Assembly: GCA_050945815.1 (NCBI GenBank)
Contig: JBMNTQ010000008.1
Span: forward strand, 1-26,194
DNA from: JBMNTQ01 sp050945815
GTDB taxonomy: Bacteria; Bacillota; Clostridia; Christensenellales; JBMNTQ01
Reading direction: 5' to 3'
DNA: 26,194 nucleotides
How positions within the stretch are numbered: the stretch's first letter is position 1; every line of letters starts with the position of its first letter. The translations under genes were made by a program, and so were the position numbers. The notes under the pieces are model-generated. The model made no database searches. It was not told the DNA's origin and saw only the letters and a list, made by a program, of their open reading frames with translations. Shown one piece after another: positions 7,461 to 15,497 of this stretch.

Positions 7461-8831
7461 CTATCTATCCATTTGGGGCAATTCGTTAAAGCCCGCCTGC
7501 AGTTCTTCATCCGTAGGAATATGGTCAGTCATAGTTCCTTCGTTATATTGGGTATAAGCGTGCATATCAAAATAGCCGGTGCCGGTCAACCCAAACAAAA
7601 TAGTCTTTTCTTCGCCGGTCTCCTTACACTTCAGCGCTTCCTGAATGGCGCCGTAGATCGCGTGGGATGATTCCGGCGCAGGAAGGATCTGCTCGCGCTG
7701 AGCAAACAACACGGCCGCATCAAACACCTTAGATTGCTCCACAGAAATAGCTTCCATATAGCCGTCATGGTAGAGCTGGGAAAGAATAGGCGACATCCCA
7801 TGGTAGCGCAGGCCGCCGGCGTGGTTTGCCGAAGGGATGAAGGTCGCCCCTAAGGTATACATCTTGGCCAACGGCGTAATCTTCCCGGTGTCACAGAAAT
7901 CATAAGCAAACTTGCCCCGGGTCAGAGACGGACAAGAAGCCGGCTCCACAGCCACAATCCGCGCGTTGCCCTTGCCGGTCAGCTTATCCTGCATAAAGGG
8001 TGCAATCAGTCCACCCAGGTTCGAGCCGCCGCCGGCACAGCCCACAATAACGTCCGGGTATTCCCCCAGTTTCTCCAGCGCCAGCTTACTCTCCAGCCCG
8101 ATAACCGACTGGAACAGCACAACCTGATTTAAAACAGAGCCTAAAGCATAGCGACACTGCTCGGTCGATACCGCCTTCTCCACAGCCTCCGATATCGCAC
8201 AGCCCAAGCTGCCCCCGGTGTTCGGGTCTCCAGACAGGATTGCACGGCCAACCTCCGTGGTGTCCGACGGGCTGGCAACAATCGAAGCGCCATAAGTCTC
8301 AATGATAGACTTTCGGAAAGGCTTTTGCTGAAAAGACACCTTCACCATATACACGATCAAATCCAGCTCGAAATAGGCGCAGGCCATAGCCAGCGCAGTT
8401 CCCCACTGTCCAGCACCCGTTTCGGTAGTCAAGCTGGTCAATCCCTGTTCTTTTGCGTAATACGCCATCGCGGCAGCTGCATTTAGCTTGTGGCTGCCGG
8501 AGGTATTGTTCCCCTCAAACTTATAGTAGATTTTAGCAGGGGTATCCAGCGCCTTTTCCAAATGATAAGCACGAATCAGCGGCGAAGGCCGAAAAGTGCG
8601 GTAATAATCGAATACTTCATCCGGCATATCAAAATACCGGGTGCTAGAATCCGTCTCCATATCGCTGAGCTTCTCACAGAATATCGGGTACAAATCCTGC
8701 GATGCCAAGGGCTGCAATGTGCCAGGGTTTAACAATGGTTCTGGCTTCTGTTTCATGTCCGCCCGCAGATTATACCACTGCCGCGGAATTTCCTCTTCAG
8801 TTAAATACGTTTTGTAGGGAATCTTTGTCAT
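7461..8831 (-). CDS. trpB2: TrpB2-type tryptophan synthase beta-like enzyme
   Basis: PLP enzyme that condenses indole with serine (or phosphoserine) to tryptophan. The 456-residue length and long N-terminal region are typical of the TrpB2 subgroup and not of TrpB1 (about 400). The PLP lysine lies in SGSHKLNAAAA (Lys115), the catalytic glutamate in ETGAGQWG (Glu137), and the PLP-phosphate loop is CAGGGSN (267-271). TrpB2 proteins commonly lack a TrpA partner, and no trpA or other trp gene lies nearby, so a role in indole salvage is plausible. AAAGGAG precedes the ATG. It is a monocistronic unit between a T-box leader and a strong terminator. The UGG specifier of the leader independently supports a tryptophan function. 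Confidence 0.92.
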   Translation of the reverse strand: MTKIPYKTYLTEEEIPRQWYNLRADMKQKPEPLLNPGTLQPLASQDLYPIFCEKLSDMETDSSTRYFDMPDEVFDYYRTFRPSPLIRAYHLEKALDTPAKIYYKFEGNNTSGSHKLNAAAAMAYYAKEQGLTSLTTETGAGQWGTALAMACAYFELDLIVYMVKVSFQQKPFRKSIIETYGASIVASPSDTTEVGRAILSGDPNTGGSLGCAISEAVEKAVSTEQCRYALGSVLNQVVLFQSVIGLESKLALEKLGEYPDVIVGCAGGGSNLGGLIAPFMQDKLTGKGNARIVAVEPASCPSLTRGKFAYDFCDTGKITPLAKMYTLGATFIPSANHAGGLRYHGMSPILSQLYHDGYMEAISVEQSKVFDAAVLFAQREQILPAPESSHAIYGAIQEALKCKETGEEKTILFGLTGTGYFDMHAYTQYNEGTMTDHIPTDEELQAGFNELPQMDR

Positions 8832-8883
8832 TTTTTTTGCTCCTTTCGCAATGGTTTCATTCTGCGTTTCGTAGAATTTCTAA

Positions 8884-8926
8884 TAAAAAAACTCCTGTCC
8901 CTCTACTTAAAGAAAGGGACAAGAGT
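8884..8926 (-). terminator. T-box-controlled terminator
   Basis: On the minus strand ACTCTTGTCCCT (8926-8915) pairs over 12 bp, with one U-G, with AGGGACAGGAGT (8902-8891) and is followed by a seven-T run (8890-8884). It lies between the T-box core and the trpB2 ribosome site, the normal place for the regulated terminator. Confidence 0.92.
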
Positions 8927-9157
8927 ATTCCTCCTGCGGTACCACCCAATTTGGTCAAACAGACCCGCTCATATCGCACACATCCATGCGCGCTTCCTGG
9001 ATAACGGGCGAAGCTCCCGTCGGCCGCTAAGCAAATTACGCCTCACAGCCGCCCTCACAGGCCCATTCAGCAACGACTTACCCCACCGCATTCCACCTGC
9101 CGCGGCTCTCTGTTCGGTCAGTTTCGTTCCTACTCTCCCTGTTCAACGGTTTCACAT
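8884..9157 (-). promoter_or_regulatory. T-box leader with UGG (Trp) specifier
   Basis: A tRNA-sensing leader in front of trpB2. The T-box core GGGTGGTACCGC is at 8947-8936, upstream of the terminator. In stem I, ACAGG (9142-9138) pairs with CCTGT (9061-9057). The loop-E pair AGUA (9134-9131) and GAA (9068-9066) frames a specifier UGG at 9065-9063, followed by the usual purine. An AGAGAGCCG segment matches the AG-bulge region, and ACGGG/CCCGT near 9003-9021 fits stem III. Uncharged tRNA-Trp should stabilise the antiterminator and allow trpB2 transcription. The T-box has U after UGG, which would form a G-U pair with the G73 usual in bacterial tRNA-Trp. Confidence 0.92.
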
Positions 9158-9163
9158 GTTACT

Positions 9164-9192
9164 ATTATAGTAGCAAACTTCCTATCTGTCAA
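9164..9192 (-). promoter_or_regulatory. Consensus sigma-A promoter for the T-box/trpB2 transcript
   Basis: TTGACA (9192-9187), a 17-bp spacer and TATAAT (9169-9164): a perfect match to both hexamers. Transcription should start near 9157, giving a leader of about 325 nt. Confidence 0.93.
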
Positions 9193-9302
9193 CCACCAAT
9201 ATTTCAGATTTTTTCTTCCTCCAACGCACAGCAACCTTTAAGCGTCTGCTCTTTCAATCCCAAAAGCTCGAAAGGTCACGCAAGCTTACCTGCACAATCA
9301 AT

Positions 9303-9351
9303 AGAAAATGCCGTTCTTGCCCCCCTGCACAAGCAAAGGCAAAAACGGCAT
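9303..9351 (-). terminator. Intrinsic terminator of the SDR gene
   Basis: On the minus strand a 14-bp stem with one T-G pair (ATGCCGTT plus TTGCC, 9351-9338, against 9321-9308) is followed by TTTTC. It begins 11 bp beyond the stop codon. Confidence 0.87.
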
Positions 9352-9362
9352 AAGAATCACGA

Positions 9363-10121
9363 TTATACCGACGTATAGCCGCCGTCTACTTTTATGTTCT
9401 GTCCGGTAATGTAAGATGCCTCATCGCTTGCCAATAAAATAGCAACAGGGTTCAGTTCGCCTTCATGGCCATAGCGGCCCAGGGGAACCGAGGCTTTCAT
9501 GAAGTTGGTAAAAGCTTCCGTTTTTAAAGTATCAACTGTTAATTCTGTTTCAAAATATCCAGGGCTGATGGTGTTGCACGTTATATTATACTTAGCTAAT
9601 TCAGCGGCAACAGCTCTGGTAAAGTTGATTACGCCGCCCTTGGAAGAGTGGTATGCAACTGTATCCATAGCCGTATTACCAACTTGTCCATAAATAGAAG
9701 CAATATTGATAATCCTTCCATATTTCTTTTCCGCCATATATTTTGCGAACGCCCTAGTAACCTTGAAAACGCTTGTTAAGTCTGCCTGCATCGTGAAATT
9801 CCATTCCTCATCGGTCATTTCAAGTACGCCGGCATTTTTAGACGATCCAGCATTATTAACCAGAACATCAACTTTTCCGTAATATTTGATTGCCTCCTCA
9901 GCAGCCTTCTCAACTGCTTCAGAATCAGTAACATCACATTGGATCGCCAAGCATTTAACGCCTAACCCTCTGATCATCTCAGCTACCTTCTCCAATTTTT
10001 GAATCCTTCTAGCCATAATGACCAAATCAGCCCCCTGTTTTGCAAAACCGGTTGCCATTTGCAATCCCAGTCCGGATGAAGCACCTGTAACGACTACGAC
10101 GCGTCCATGTAAATCAAACAT
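9363..10121 (-). CDS. Short-chain dehydrogenase/reductase (classical SDR)
   Basis: A 252-residue NAD(P)-dependent oxidoreductase. TGASSGLG (12-19) is the cofactor loop and NNAG is at 89-92. The catalytic Ser142 lies in IASIYG, with Tyr157 and Lys161 in YHSSK, and the C-terminal ITGQNIKVDGGYTSV is typical. The best general match is the gluconate 5-dehydrogenase / 3-oxoacyl reductase-like branch, but SDR substrate cannot be read from sequence alone. A GGAGGT site precedes the ATG. It is monocistronic with its own promoter and terminator. It is more AT-rich than its neighbours and lacks the strong C-over-G bias of the + strand seen in them, which suggests a more recent arrival. Confidence 0.9.
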   Translation of the reverse strand: MFDLHGRVVVVTGASSGLGLQMATGFAKQGADLVIMARRIQKLEKVAEMIRGLGVKCLAIQCDVTDSEAVEKAAEEAIKYYGKVDVLVNNAGSSKNAGVLEMTDEEWNFTMQADLTSVFKVTRAFAKYMAEKKYGRIINIASIYGQVGNTAMDTVAYHSSKGGVINFTRAVAAELAKYNITCNTISPGYFETELTVDTLKTEAFTNFMKASVPLGRYGHEGELNPVAILLASDEASYITGQNIKVDGGYTSV

Positions 10122-10170
10122 AATAAACCTCCGTTATCATAATTATTATTTTATTAGTATTCGGTATTGA

Positions 10171-10199
10171 AGTCTATCAAACACCTCATTTTCTGTCAA
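10171..10199 (-). promoter_or_regulatory. Sigma-A promoter for the SDR gene
   Basis: TTGACA (10199-10194), a 17-bp spacer and TAGACT (10176-10171). A second overlapping candidate is TTGATA (10180-10175), 18 bp, TAATAA (10156-10151). Either gives a short leader to the ATG at 10121. Confidence 0.65.
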
Positions 10200-10491
10200 C
10201 CTTCGAGGAAAATCTACCCAAATCACACTTTTTAACAAAACAGGCGCCATTTGGGGGTCGCTATTGTTAATATGGCTTTTCCCTCCCTCTGTCCGTGCAA
10301 ACTCCGTCCCACAGCGCTTTCTCAGCTTTTACCCCTTCAAAGAAAAAACTTGTCGGTCCAGTATTTTGAGCAAAAAAATAGCTGCTCTATAGCAAATTAT
10401 CCATTCCTCCATCCAACCGTGCAAAAACCACCCTATAATCCCGCCATCATTCCTGCAGCTGTTCCATCTCAAATAGTTCGATAAATAGCCC
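10200..10491. other. Gene-free spacer
   Basis: No gene, clear terminator or structured element was found here. A terminator for the DUF1835 gene would be expected near 10450-10490, but no convincing stem with a T-run is visible. Confidence 0.4.
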
Positions 10492-11382
10492 TTACTTTCT
10501 TCTCAAAATTTTCCCATATGGATGTGTCGGATCCGTGTTCCCAACCACCATCAATCTGTTTTCCCCAACCATCTTTTCCATACGCAAAGCGAGCCAGTTG
10601 TCGCTAATCCCCAGCCTGTATTCTGCCAAAAGTTTTCCGATAAACCGCGCCATCATAAAGTCGCCAGCCGGAAGGTTTTCGCTTATCATAAAATCATAAA
10701 AGTTTTCCGGCACAGAAACCAGCTTCCCGTTCACCACCGCTCGCAAGGGCGCATTCTCTTCCGCTAATCTATGCCAATTCTCGCCGCGCCTTTCTTTTTC
10801 TGCCTGAAACAATTCTTTTTCCAAAGGAAGAAATTGATAAAACTTGCCGGGAGGAACCTCACCCCAATGGCTGTATTCCGTCGGTTTATCTCCGGCTGCT
10901 TGCCAGTAAGAAGGCAAAGAAACAACGCTTACCTTACAATCCATATTTTTTAGCAACTTACACACAAAATAAAATCCGCAAGCCGAATACGCAGCGTTGC
11001 TTTTCCAAATCCGTATAGGAATACCATCCATTGCGGCAGACAAGATCCGCTGCATATCCTTTTGCTGATTTTGGAAAAATCCTTCCTGCTCCTCATGGGA
11101 AAGGCCAAACCGCCCCCATAATTTGCGAAAAGCCTTGCGGCGTCCCGCTCCGTCAATCGTTCCCGCAATATCCCCCACATCAAGGGAAAACCCAATCTGA
11201 ACCACATCCCCAGCACGCCCACCCAAAGCTTTGCCTGCAAAATGGTCCGCTAAATCGATTTTAGCTTTCGCCGGCCTCTCCCCAATATAGCCAACTGCTC
11301 CGCCAGCCATACTCGTCTCATCATAGTTTTTCGCTACCCGCATGCAACCCTTCTCATTGTCGCTAAATATAACTTCAAGCAA
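10492..11382 (-). CDS. DUF1835 / DUF3658 family protein, unknown function
   Basis: A 296-residue protein. The start MLEVIFSDNEKGCMRVA and the later ALGGRAGDVVQIGFSLDVGDI are characteristic of DUF1835. Residues from about 165 on (VVSLPSYWQ, then HWGEVPPGKFYQFL) lead into a C-terminal half that resembles DUF3658. No catalytic motif, signal peptide or membrane helix is apparent. It starts with TTG, with AAGGTG 5 nt upstream. It follows the DUF815 ATPase gene by 57 bp with no terminator between, so it is probably the last gene of the tcdA operon. DUF1835 proteins have no established biochemical role that I know of; co-occurrence with an AAA+ ATPase hints that the two may act together, which is inference. 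Confidence 0.75.
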   Translation of the reverse strand: MLEVIFSDNEKGCMRVAKNYDETSMAGGAVGYIGERPAKAKIDLADHFAGKALGGRAGDVVQIGFSLDVGDIAGTIDGAGRRKAFRKLWGRFGLSHEEQEGFFQNQQKDMQRILSAAMDGIPIRIWKSNAAYSACGFYFVCKLLKNMDCKVSVVSLPSYWQAAGDKPTEYSHWGEVPPGKFYQFLPLEKELFQAEKERRGENWHRLAEENAPLRAVVNGKLVSVPENFYDFMISENLPAGDFMMARFIGKLLAEYRLGISDNWLALRMEKMVGENRLMVVGNTDPTHPYGKILRRK

Positions 11383-11439
11383 TTCCTCACCTTATCTTCT
11401 GTCCAAGTACGCCGCCGTCTATGGCTTGCAAACAGCGCC

Positions 11440-12672
11440 CTATTCCCGGCTTTTGAGCTGCTCCACAAAATGCCGCGCCACCCGGGGAGATCGGCCGCCC
11501 CGCCGCAGCGCATATCGTTCTGCCTCCAATTCAAGCTGCTCGTCAGGCAAAAGCACCCCGTATTTTTGTTTCAAGCTGCGTACAATTTCCAAATACTGCT
11601 CCTTGTCCGGCTGAAAAAAGTTAACCGCCAGCCCAAACCGGCCAGACAGGGAAACCATCTCCTGTATCGTCTCGTTGCGGTGGATATCGTCCCCTTCCCG
11701 GCTGGAAAAGGTCTCTTTTATCAGATGACGTCGATTGCTTGTGGCATAAATCGCTATATTGGGCGTCTTAGCAGCTACCGAACCTTCTAATATGGCCTTT
11801 AGCGCGCCAAAATCGTCGTTCTCCTTGGCAAAGGACAAGTCGTCAATAAAGAGAATAAATTTCAGCGGATTTTCTCCCAACGCGCCCACCACGTTCGGAA
11901 TCCATCCAAACTGCTTCTTGGTCACTTCAATCAGGCGAAGTCCCCGGTCCGCATATTCATTGACCACCGCCTTCACCGTAGATGATTTCCCAGTCCCTGC
12001 GTCGCCATACAGAAGCACATTGGCAGCAGGCTTCCCTTTAATCAGCGCCAGCGTATTATCTATCACAGCGCCCCGCTCCATCTCATACCCCTCCAAGTCC
12101 GACAACCGAACCGGATCCGGCGTTTTGACAGGAACAATCACCCCGTCCGACAACCGAAACATCGAATATTTAGAAAAAATGCCATAACCGCAACAATCTA
12201 TCCGTTGCATTCTCTCTTCATAGATTGAAAGAAGGTCTAGCTTCTGAGTCTCCCAAGCAGGCAAAAACCCCCGATAATCCAAATAGGCTTGCACATCTTG
12301 CGGCTGCACTGTGCAAGCCTCCTGCAACGTCAAAAGCTCCTGCCGCACACACTTTTCAAGAGCGTCGCCCACCGCCAATCCCTTGGCACGCCGATGCACA
12401 TAAACATTCTCATTCTCCAAAATACGCTCCAGCAAAAGCTCCGTATAGTTGCCGCCCTGTCCCAGCACATACGACGCAAATTCGGCATACGAGTCCACCC
12501 TCTGCTCCACAGGCTGACAAGCCGAGGAAATCATCCGCAAAAAAAGTGACAGCGGGTTGCCCTGCAGAAGCGCTCGAAAAACAGCCAATGAGCGCAGCCT
12601 AAGCCCCAATTCTTCCCAATTGTTCAATTCCTTCTCCTTCCCCATCTCCGTAAAGCTTTGACAGCTAAGCAT
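11440..12672 (-). CDS. DUF815 family AAA+ ATPase
   Basis: A P-loop ATPase of up to 410 residues. Walker A GDAGTGKS is at 223-230, Walker B FILFIDD at 272-278, followed by a sensor-like YATSNRRH near 309-316 and an arginine-rich RRGGRSPRVARHF near the C-terminus. The N-terminal 150 residues are helical and specific to DUF815. The ATG overlaps the tcdA stop as TAATG, suggesting coupled translation, but no ribosome site precedes it. An in-frame TTG at 12627 has AAGGAG 6 nt upstream and would give MNNWEELGLRLRSLAVF, a more typical family start, so the true protein may be 15 residues shorter. The family's cellular role is not established. Confidence 0.85.
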   Translation of the reverse strand: MLSCQSFTEMGKEKELNNWEELGLRLRSLAVFRALLQGNPLSLFLRMISSACQPVEQRVDSYAEFASYVLGQGGNYTELLLERILENENVYVHRRAKGLAVGDALEKCVRQELLTLQEACTVQPQDVQAYLDYRGFLPAWETQKLDLLSIYEERMQRIDCCGYGIFSKYSMFRLSDGVIVPVKTPDPVRLSDLEGYEMERGAVIDNTLALIKGKPAANVLLYGDAGTGKSSTVKAVVNEYADRGLRLIEVTKKQFGWIPNVVGALGENPLKFILFIDDLSFAKENDDFGALKAILEGSVAAKTPNIAIYATSNRRHLIKETFSSREGDDIHRNETIQEMVSLSGRFGLAVNFFQPDKEQYLEIVRSLKQKYGVLLPDEQLELEAERYALRRGGRSPRVARHFVEQLKSRE

Positions 12673-13433
12673 TATGCCGGCCCGTCGGCGCCTACCAAGT
12701 GCTTCACAACCTCCGCCGCCAGAATCAACCCTGCCACCGAAGGAACAAACGCCACGCTGCCGGGCACCTGCCGCCGAACCGCGCGCTTTCCGCCTTGCGA
12801 TACATCCTCCAAATCGTCACCGCTCCCCCCATCGCTCTTCCGAGGAACGATGGGCTCTTCCCTGGAATAAACCACCCTCAAAGCAGGGATTCCCCGCTTT
12901 CGCAGCTCCCGCCGCATCACCTTGGCCAAAGGGCAGACAGAAGTCTGGTAGATGTCCGCCACTTCAAAGCGAGTCGGGTCCAGCTTGTTCCCCGCGCCCA
13001 TACAGCTGATAATAGGAACCTTCGCCAAGGCCGCTTGCTCCACTAAAACCAGCTTGGACGAAACGGTGTCGATCGCGTCCACAATATAATCATACCGCTC
13101 CAGAGGAATGTCTCGCGCATTCTCCGCAGCATAAAAGCACGCCATCGCCTCCACCTCACAGTCAGGGGAAATAGACAGCACCCGCCGCTTCGCCGCCTCC
13201 ACCTTATCCTGCCCAATGGTATCATGGGTAGCAATCAACTGTCTGTTGAGGTTGCTCAAACATACTTTATCATCATCAAACAGCGACAGTCCTCCTATGC
13301 CGGTACGCGCCAGCGCCTCCACAACGTAGGAGCCCACACCGCCCATACCAAAAACAGCAATCCGAGCCCGGGATAACGCCCGCATCCCATCCGGCCCCAA
13401 TAATAATTCTGTCCTTGAAAATTCATTCAACAT
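12672..13433 (-). CDS. tcdA: tRNA threonylcarbamoyladenosine dehydratase (ThiF/E1-like)
   Basis: ATP-dependent enzyme that cyclises t6A37 to ct6A in ANN-decoding tRNAs. It is an E1/MoeB-fold protein: the nucleotide loop GMGGVGS is at residues 29-35, the acidic FDDDKV patch at 52-57, NLNRQ at 61-65, and IVDAIDTV at 117-124. The subgroup signature SCMGAGNKLDPT (143-154) followed by YQTSVCPLAKVMRRELRKRG distinguishes TcdA/YgdL from ThiF and MoeB. The length of 253 is usual. AAGGA precedes the ATG by 5 nt. It is the first gene of a three-gene run with the DUF815 and DUF1835 genes and overlaps the former by one base. Confidence 0.93.
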   Translation of the reverse strand: MLNEFSRTELLLGPDGMRALSRARIAVFGMGGVGSYVVEALARTGIGGLSLFDDDKVCLSNLNRQLIATHDTIGQDKVEAAKRRVLSISPDCEVEAMACFYAAENARDIPLERYDYIVDAIDTVSSKLVLVEQAALAKVPIISCMGAGNKLDPTRFEVADIYQTSVCPLAKVMRRELRKRGIPALRVVYSREEPIVPRKSDGGSGDDLEDVSQGGKRAVRRQVPGSVAFVPSVAGLILAAEVVKHLVGADGPA

Positions 13434-13467
13434 AGGCTTCCTTATTCAATCCTCTCTCCCGGCCCCC

Positions 13468-13515
13468 AAAAGCTGCTCCCTGCCGGCCCGCCGCCCGGCC
13501 GCATTTCAAAGCAGC
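13468..13515 (-). terminator. GC-rich hairpin in the tcdA leader (possible attenuator)
   Basis: On the minus strand GCTGCT (13515-13510) pairs with AGCAGC (13477-13472) and is followed by TTTT. The long loop contains a further GGCC-rich inner hairpin. It lies downstream of the tcdA promoter, so it would interrupt the leader. The short U-tract makes the call weak. Confidence 0.3.
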
Positions 13516-13529
13516 GCCTTCCGTTATAG

Positions 13530-13558
13530 ATTCTACCATTTTCCCGCTTCGCTTACAA
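13530..13558 (-). promoter_or_regulatory. Probable sigma-A promoter for tcdA
   Basis: TTGTAA (13558-13553), a 17-bp spacer and TAGAAT (13535-13530). The predicted start near 13523 leaves a leader of about 90 nt to the tcdA ATG. Confidence 0.6.
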
Positions 13559-13697
13559 TCCTTCCATACCCCCTCAGCCCTTGCCATCTCGTCATCCCTC
13601 CCCTTACGCAAAACGCCTCGGCATATCCAAAAACAAAGGACGGCATGAAGAATAAATTCTCGTAAGCCGCCCCCAACGCTTTCTTGCCTGTCCGCTC

Positions 13698-14879
13698 TTA
13701 TTGGCCCCTTCTTTTTGCCACAGCCTGCTCCAACTGCCCCACAGCTTTTGCCAGAACCGAACGCGGACAAGCAACGTTAATCCGCTGAAACCCGCTGCCA
13801 CCCGCGCCAAACATCGGCCCATCATCCAGCCAAAGGCCCGCCTCCTCCAGCATAAACCGATCCAACTCCCGGTCATCCAACGACAGCGCCCCACAGTCGA
13901 TCCATCCAAGATACGTGCCCTCGGTCTCCACCAAAGACAATTCCGGTATATTGCGCGTCAAAAACGTCCGCAAAAACGCAAAGTTATCCGACAGGTAAAC
14001 CAAAAGCTGCTCCAGCCAAGGCCCCCCGCCGGCATAAGCCGCACGGCAAGCTGCCAGCCCCATACTGCCCACCTGGCTATAACCAACATTGCGAATCTCT
14101 TTATTCAATGCCTTCCTGATCTCACTGTTAGCCGCAAACACATTGGATATCTGCAAGCCGGCAAGGTTGAAGGTTTTGCTGGGGGCAGTGCAGGTAAGGG
14201 TCATGTCCCCATACTCCGGCTTCAGCCCGGCAAACACATGGTGCTTATGCCCGGGATAAACAAAATCCGCATGGATTTCATCGGCAACCACTCGCACCCC
14301 GTGGCGCAAGCAAATATCCCCCATCATACAAAGCTCTTCCCGTTTCCACACCCGCCCCACCGGATTATGCGGACTGCACAATATAAACAGCTTAACGTTA
14401 TTTTCCTGGATTTTCTGTTCAAAATCCTCAAAATCTATCCGGTAAGTCCCCTGTTCATAGACCAGCTGATTAACCACCGGCCGCCGCCCGCTCGAGTTTA
14501 CACAGTCATAAAACGGATAATATACCGGCTGCTGAATCAAAACCGAATCGCCCTTGGCCGTCAGCGCACGAATGGCTGCGCTGATAGCAAACACAATCCC
14601 CGGCGTTTTAATCAACCAATCTTCCTGCACTTGCCAGCCAAGCCTTTGGTCCAGCCAGCGATAGAGGGGTTCGAAGTAGTCGTCCCCTGCCTCAGAATAG
14701 CCAAATATCCCATGCCTGCTCCTCTGCTCCAGCGCCTCTATCACACAAGGAGGTGCAGAAAAATCCATATCCGCCACCCACAAAGGCAACAAGCCTTCCG
14801 GCTTGCCCCTCTCCCGGGCGAAATCATATTTAATCGAATCCGTACCTTGACGGTCAATAACCTTATCAAAATCAAACAT
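13698..14879 (-). CDS. patB: PatB/MalY-type cystathionine beta-lyase
   Basis: A fold-type I PLP enzyme of 393 residues that cleaves cystathionine (and often cysteine) to give homocysteine or sulfide, pyruvate and ammonia. The family-specific WVADMDF (34-40) and FGYSE (59-63) of the MalY/PatB branch are present. So are the PLP contacts in SPHNPVGR (169-176), ADEIHADF (199-206) and the Schiff-base lysine in APSKTFNLAG (Lys235), and a late INVACPRS carries the carboxylate-binding arginine region. GAGGAG precedes the ATG. It follows the CymR-like gene by 105 bp with no evident terminator, so the two are probably co-transcribed, consistent with sulfur-responsive control. An aminotransferase role is less likely. 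Confidence 0.9.
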   Translation of the reverse strand: MFDFDKVIDRQGTDSIKYDFARERGKPEGLLPLWVADMDFSAPPCVIEALEQRSRHGIFGYSEAGDDYFEPLYRWLDQRLGWQVQEDWLIKTPGIVFAISAAIRALTAKGDSVLIQQPVYYPFYDCVNSSGRRPVVNQLVYEQGTYRIDFEDFEQKIQENNVKLFILCSPHNPVGRVWKREELCMMGDICLRHGVRVVADEIHADFVYPGHKHHVFAGLKPEYGDMTLTCTAPSKTFNLAGLQISNVFAANSEIRKALNKEIRNVGYSQVGSMGLAACRAAYAGGGPWLEQLLVYLSDNFAFLRTFLTRNIPELSLVETEGTYLGWIDCGALSLDDRELDRFMLEEAGLWLDDGPMFGAGGSGFQRINVACPRSVLAKAVGQLEQAVAKRRGQ

Positions 14880-14984
14880 CCTATCGTCTCCTCTAATGCC
14901 TGCCGCAAGCCCGCCAGCAGGTGCAACAGCCGCTCAGCAGCCCAAGCCCCAGCCGCCAACGCTTCAACGCTCCCATCCAATCGC

Positions 14985-15431
14985 CTATATATAATACATC
15001 GGGCTTTGGCTGTCCTGATGCCGCTGTACCTCAGCAGCCAAGTCCGCTATCGTTATCCCCAGCAAAAGGCCGCCGATTTTCTCGTCCAAAGCGTCAAAAA
15101 CCATTCGACGCATCACGTCATCCACCTCCGGCGCCTTCACCGCAGCCGTCGGTTCCGTCTTTTCAAAGAGCGACGATTCCACTGCATACAATACGTCATA
15201 CACATTTATTCTCCTAGGCTCCCGTACCAGCAAATAGCCTCCCTGAGACCCTTTAATCGAATTGACCAGTCCGCCTCGTTTCAACAACGAGAACACCTGC
15301 TCCAAATAAATCTTCGAAATCCCCAGTTTGTCCGCAATGGTGCTCGCGGCAATATATTCGTTGTTTGCATATTCCTTGGCCATATAGACCATAGCAGCCA
15401 CTGCATATCTACCTTTCGTAGAAATCCTCAT
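14985..15431 (-). CDS. cymR: Rrf2 family repressor, CymR-like
   Basis: A winged-helix DNA-binding regulator of 148 residues. The start MRISTKGRYA, the helix-turn-helix around 27-52 and the wing with KGSQGGYLL (60-68) are classic Rrf2. There is no cysteine anywhere, so it cannot bind an Fe-S cluster as IscR or NsrR do; CymR, the cysteine-metabolism repressor, is likewise cluster-free. The C-terminus -MYYI resembles the end of B. subtilis CymR and the terminal-isoleucine tails that bind CysK. It is divergent from cysK and upstream of patB, the expected regulon. A GAGGT site lies 7 nt before the ATG. The CymR assignment rests on context, missing cysteines and the tail. Confidence 0.85.
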   Translation of the reverse strand: MRISTKGRYAVAAMVYMAKEYANNEYIAASTIADKLGISKIYLEQVFSLLKRGGLVNSIKGSQGGYLLVREPRRINVYDVLYAVESSLFEKTEPTAAVKAPEVDDVMRRMVFDALDEKIGGLLLGITIADLAAEVQRHQDSQSPMYYI

Positions 15432-15468
15432 GGAATAACCTCATTTCCTACTTATTGTATATGTTTTA

Positions 15469-15497
15469 ATCATATGAGAAAAAATCCGGCTTGTCAA
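15469..15497 (-). promoter_or_regulatory. Sigma-A promoter for the cymR-like gene
   Basis: TTGACA (15497-15492), a 17-bp spacer and TATGAT (15474-15469), with a start near 15462. A second copy of the -35 heptamer (TTGTCAA on the + strand) occurs 16 bp away at 15507-15513. The pair could mark a protein-binding direct repeat. Confidence 0.85.

Noticed and set aside
13423..13770. A minus-strand frame bridging patB and tcdA
   Set aside because: It overlaps both genes. The short part between them (from an ATG near 13588) has a possible ribosome site, but its Gly/Arg-rich composition and overlap with the tcdA promoter and start make a real gene unlikely.
14880..14980. A possible short peptide gene between the cymR-like gene and patB
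   Set aside because: An Ala/Leu-rich frame runs into patB out of phase, with no stop before it and no ribosome site of its own.
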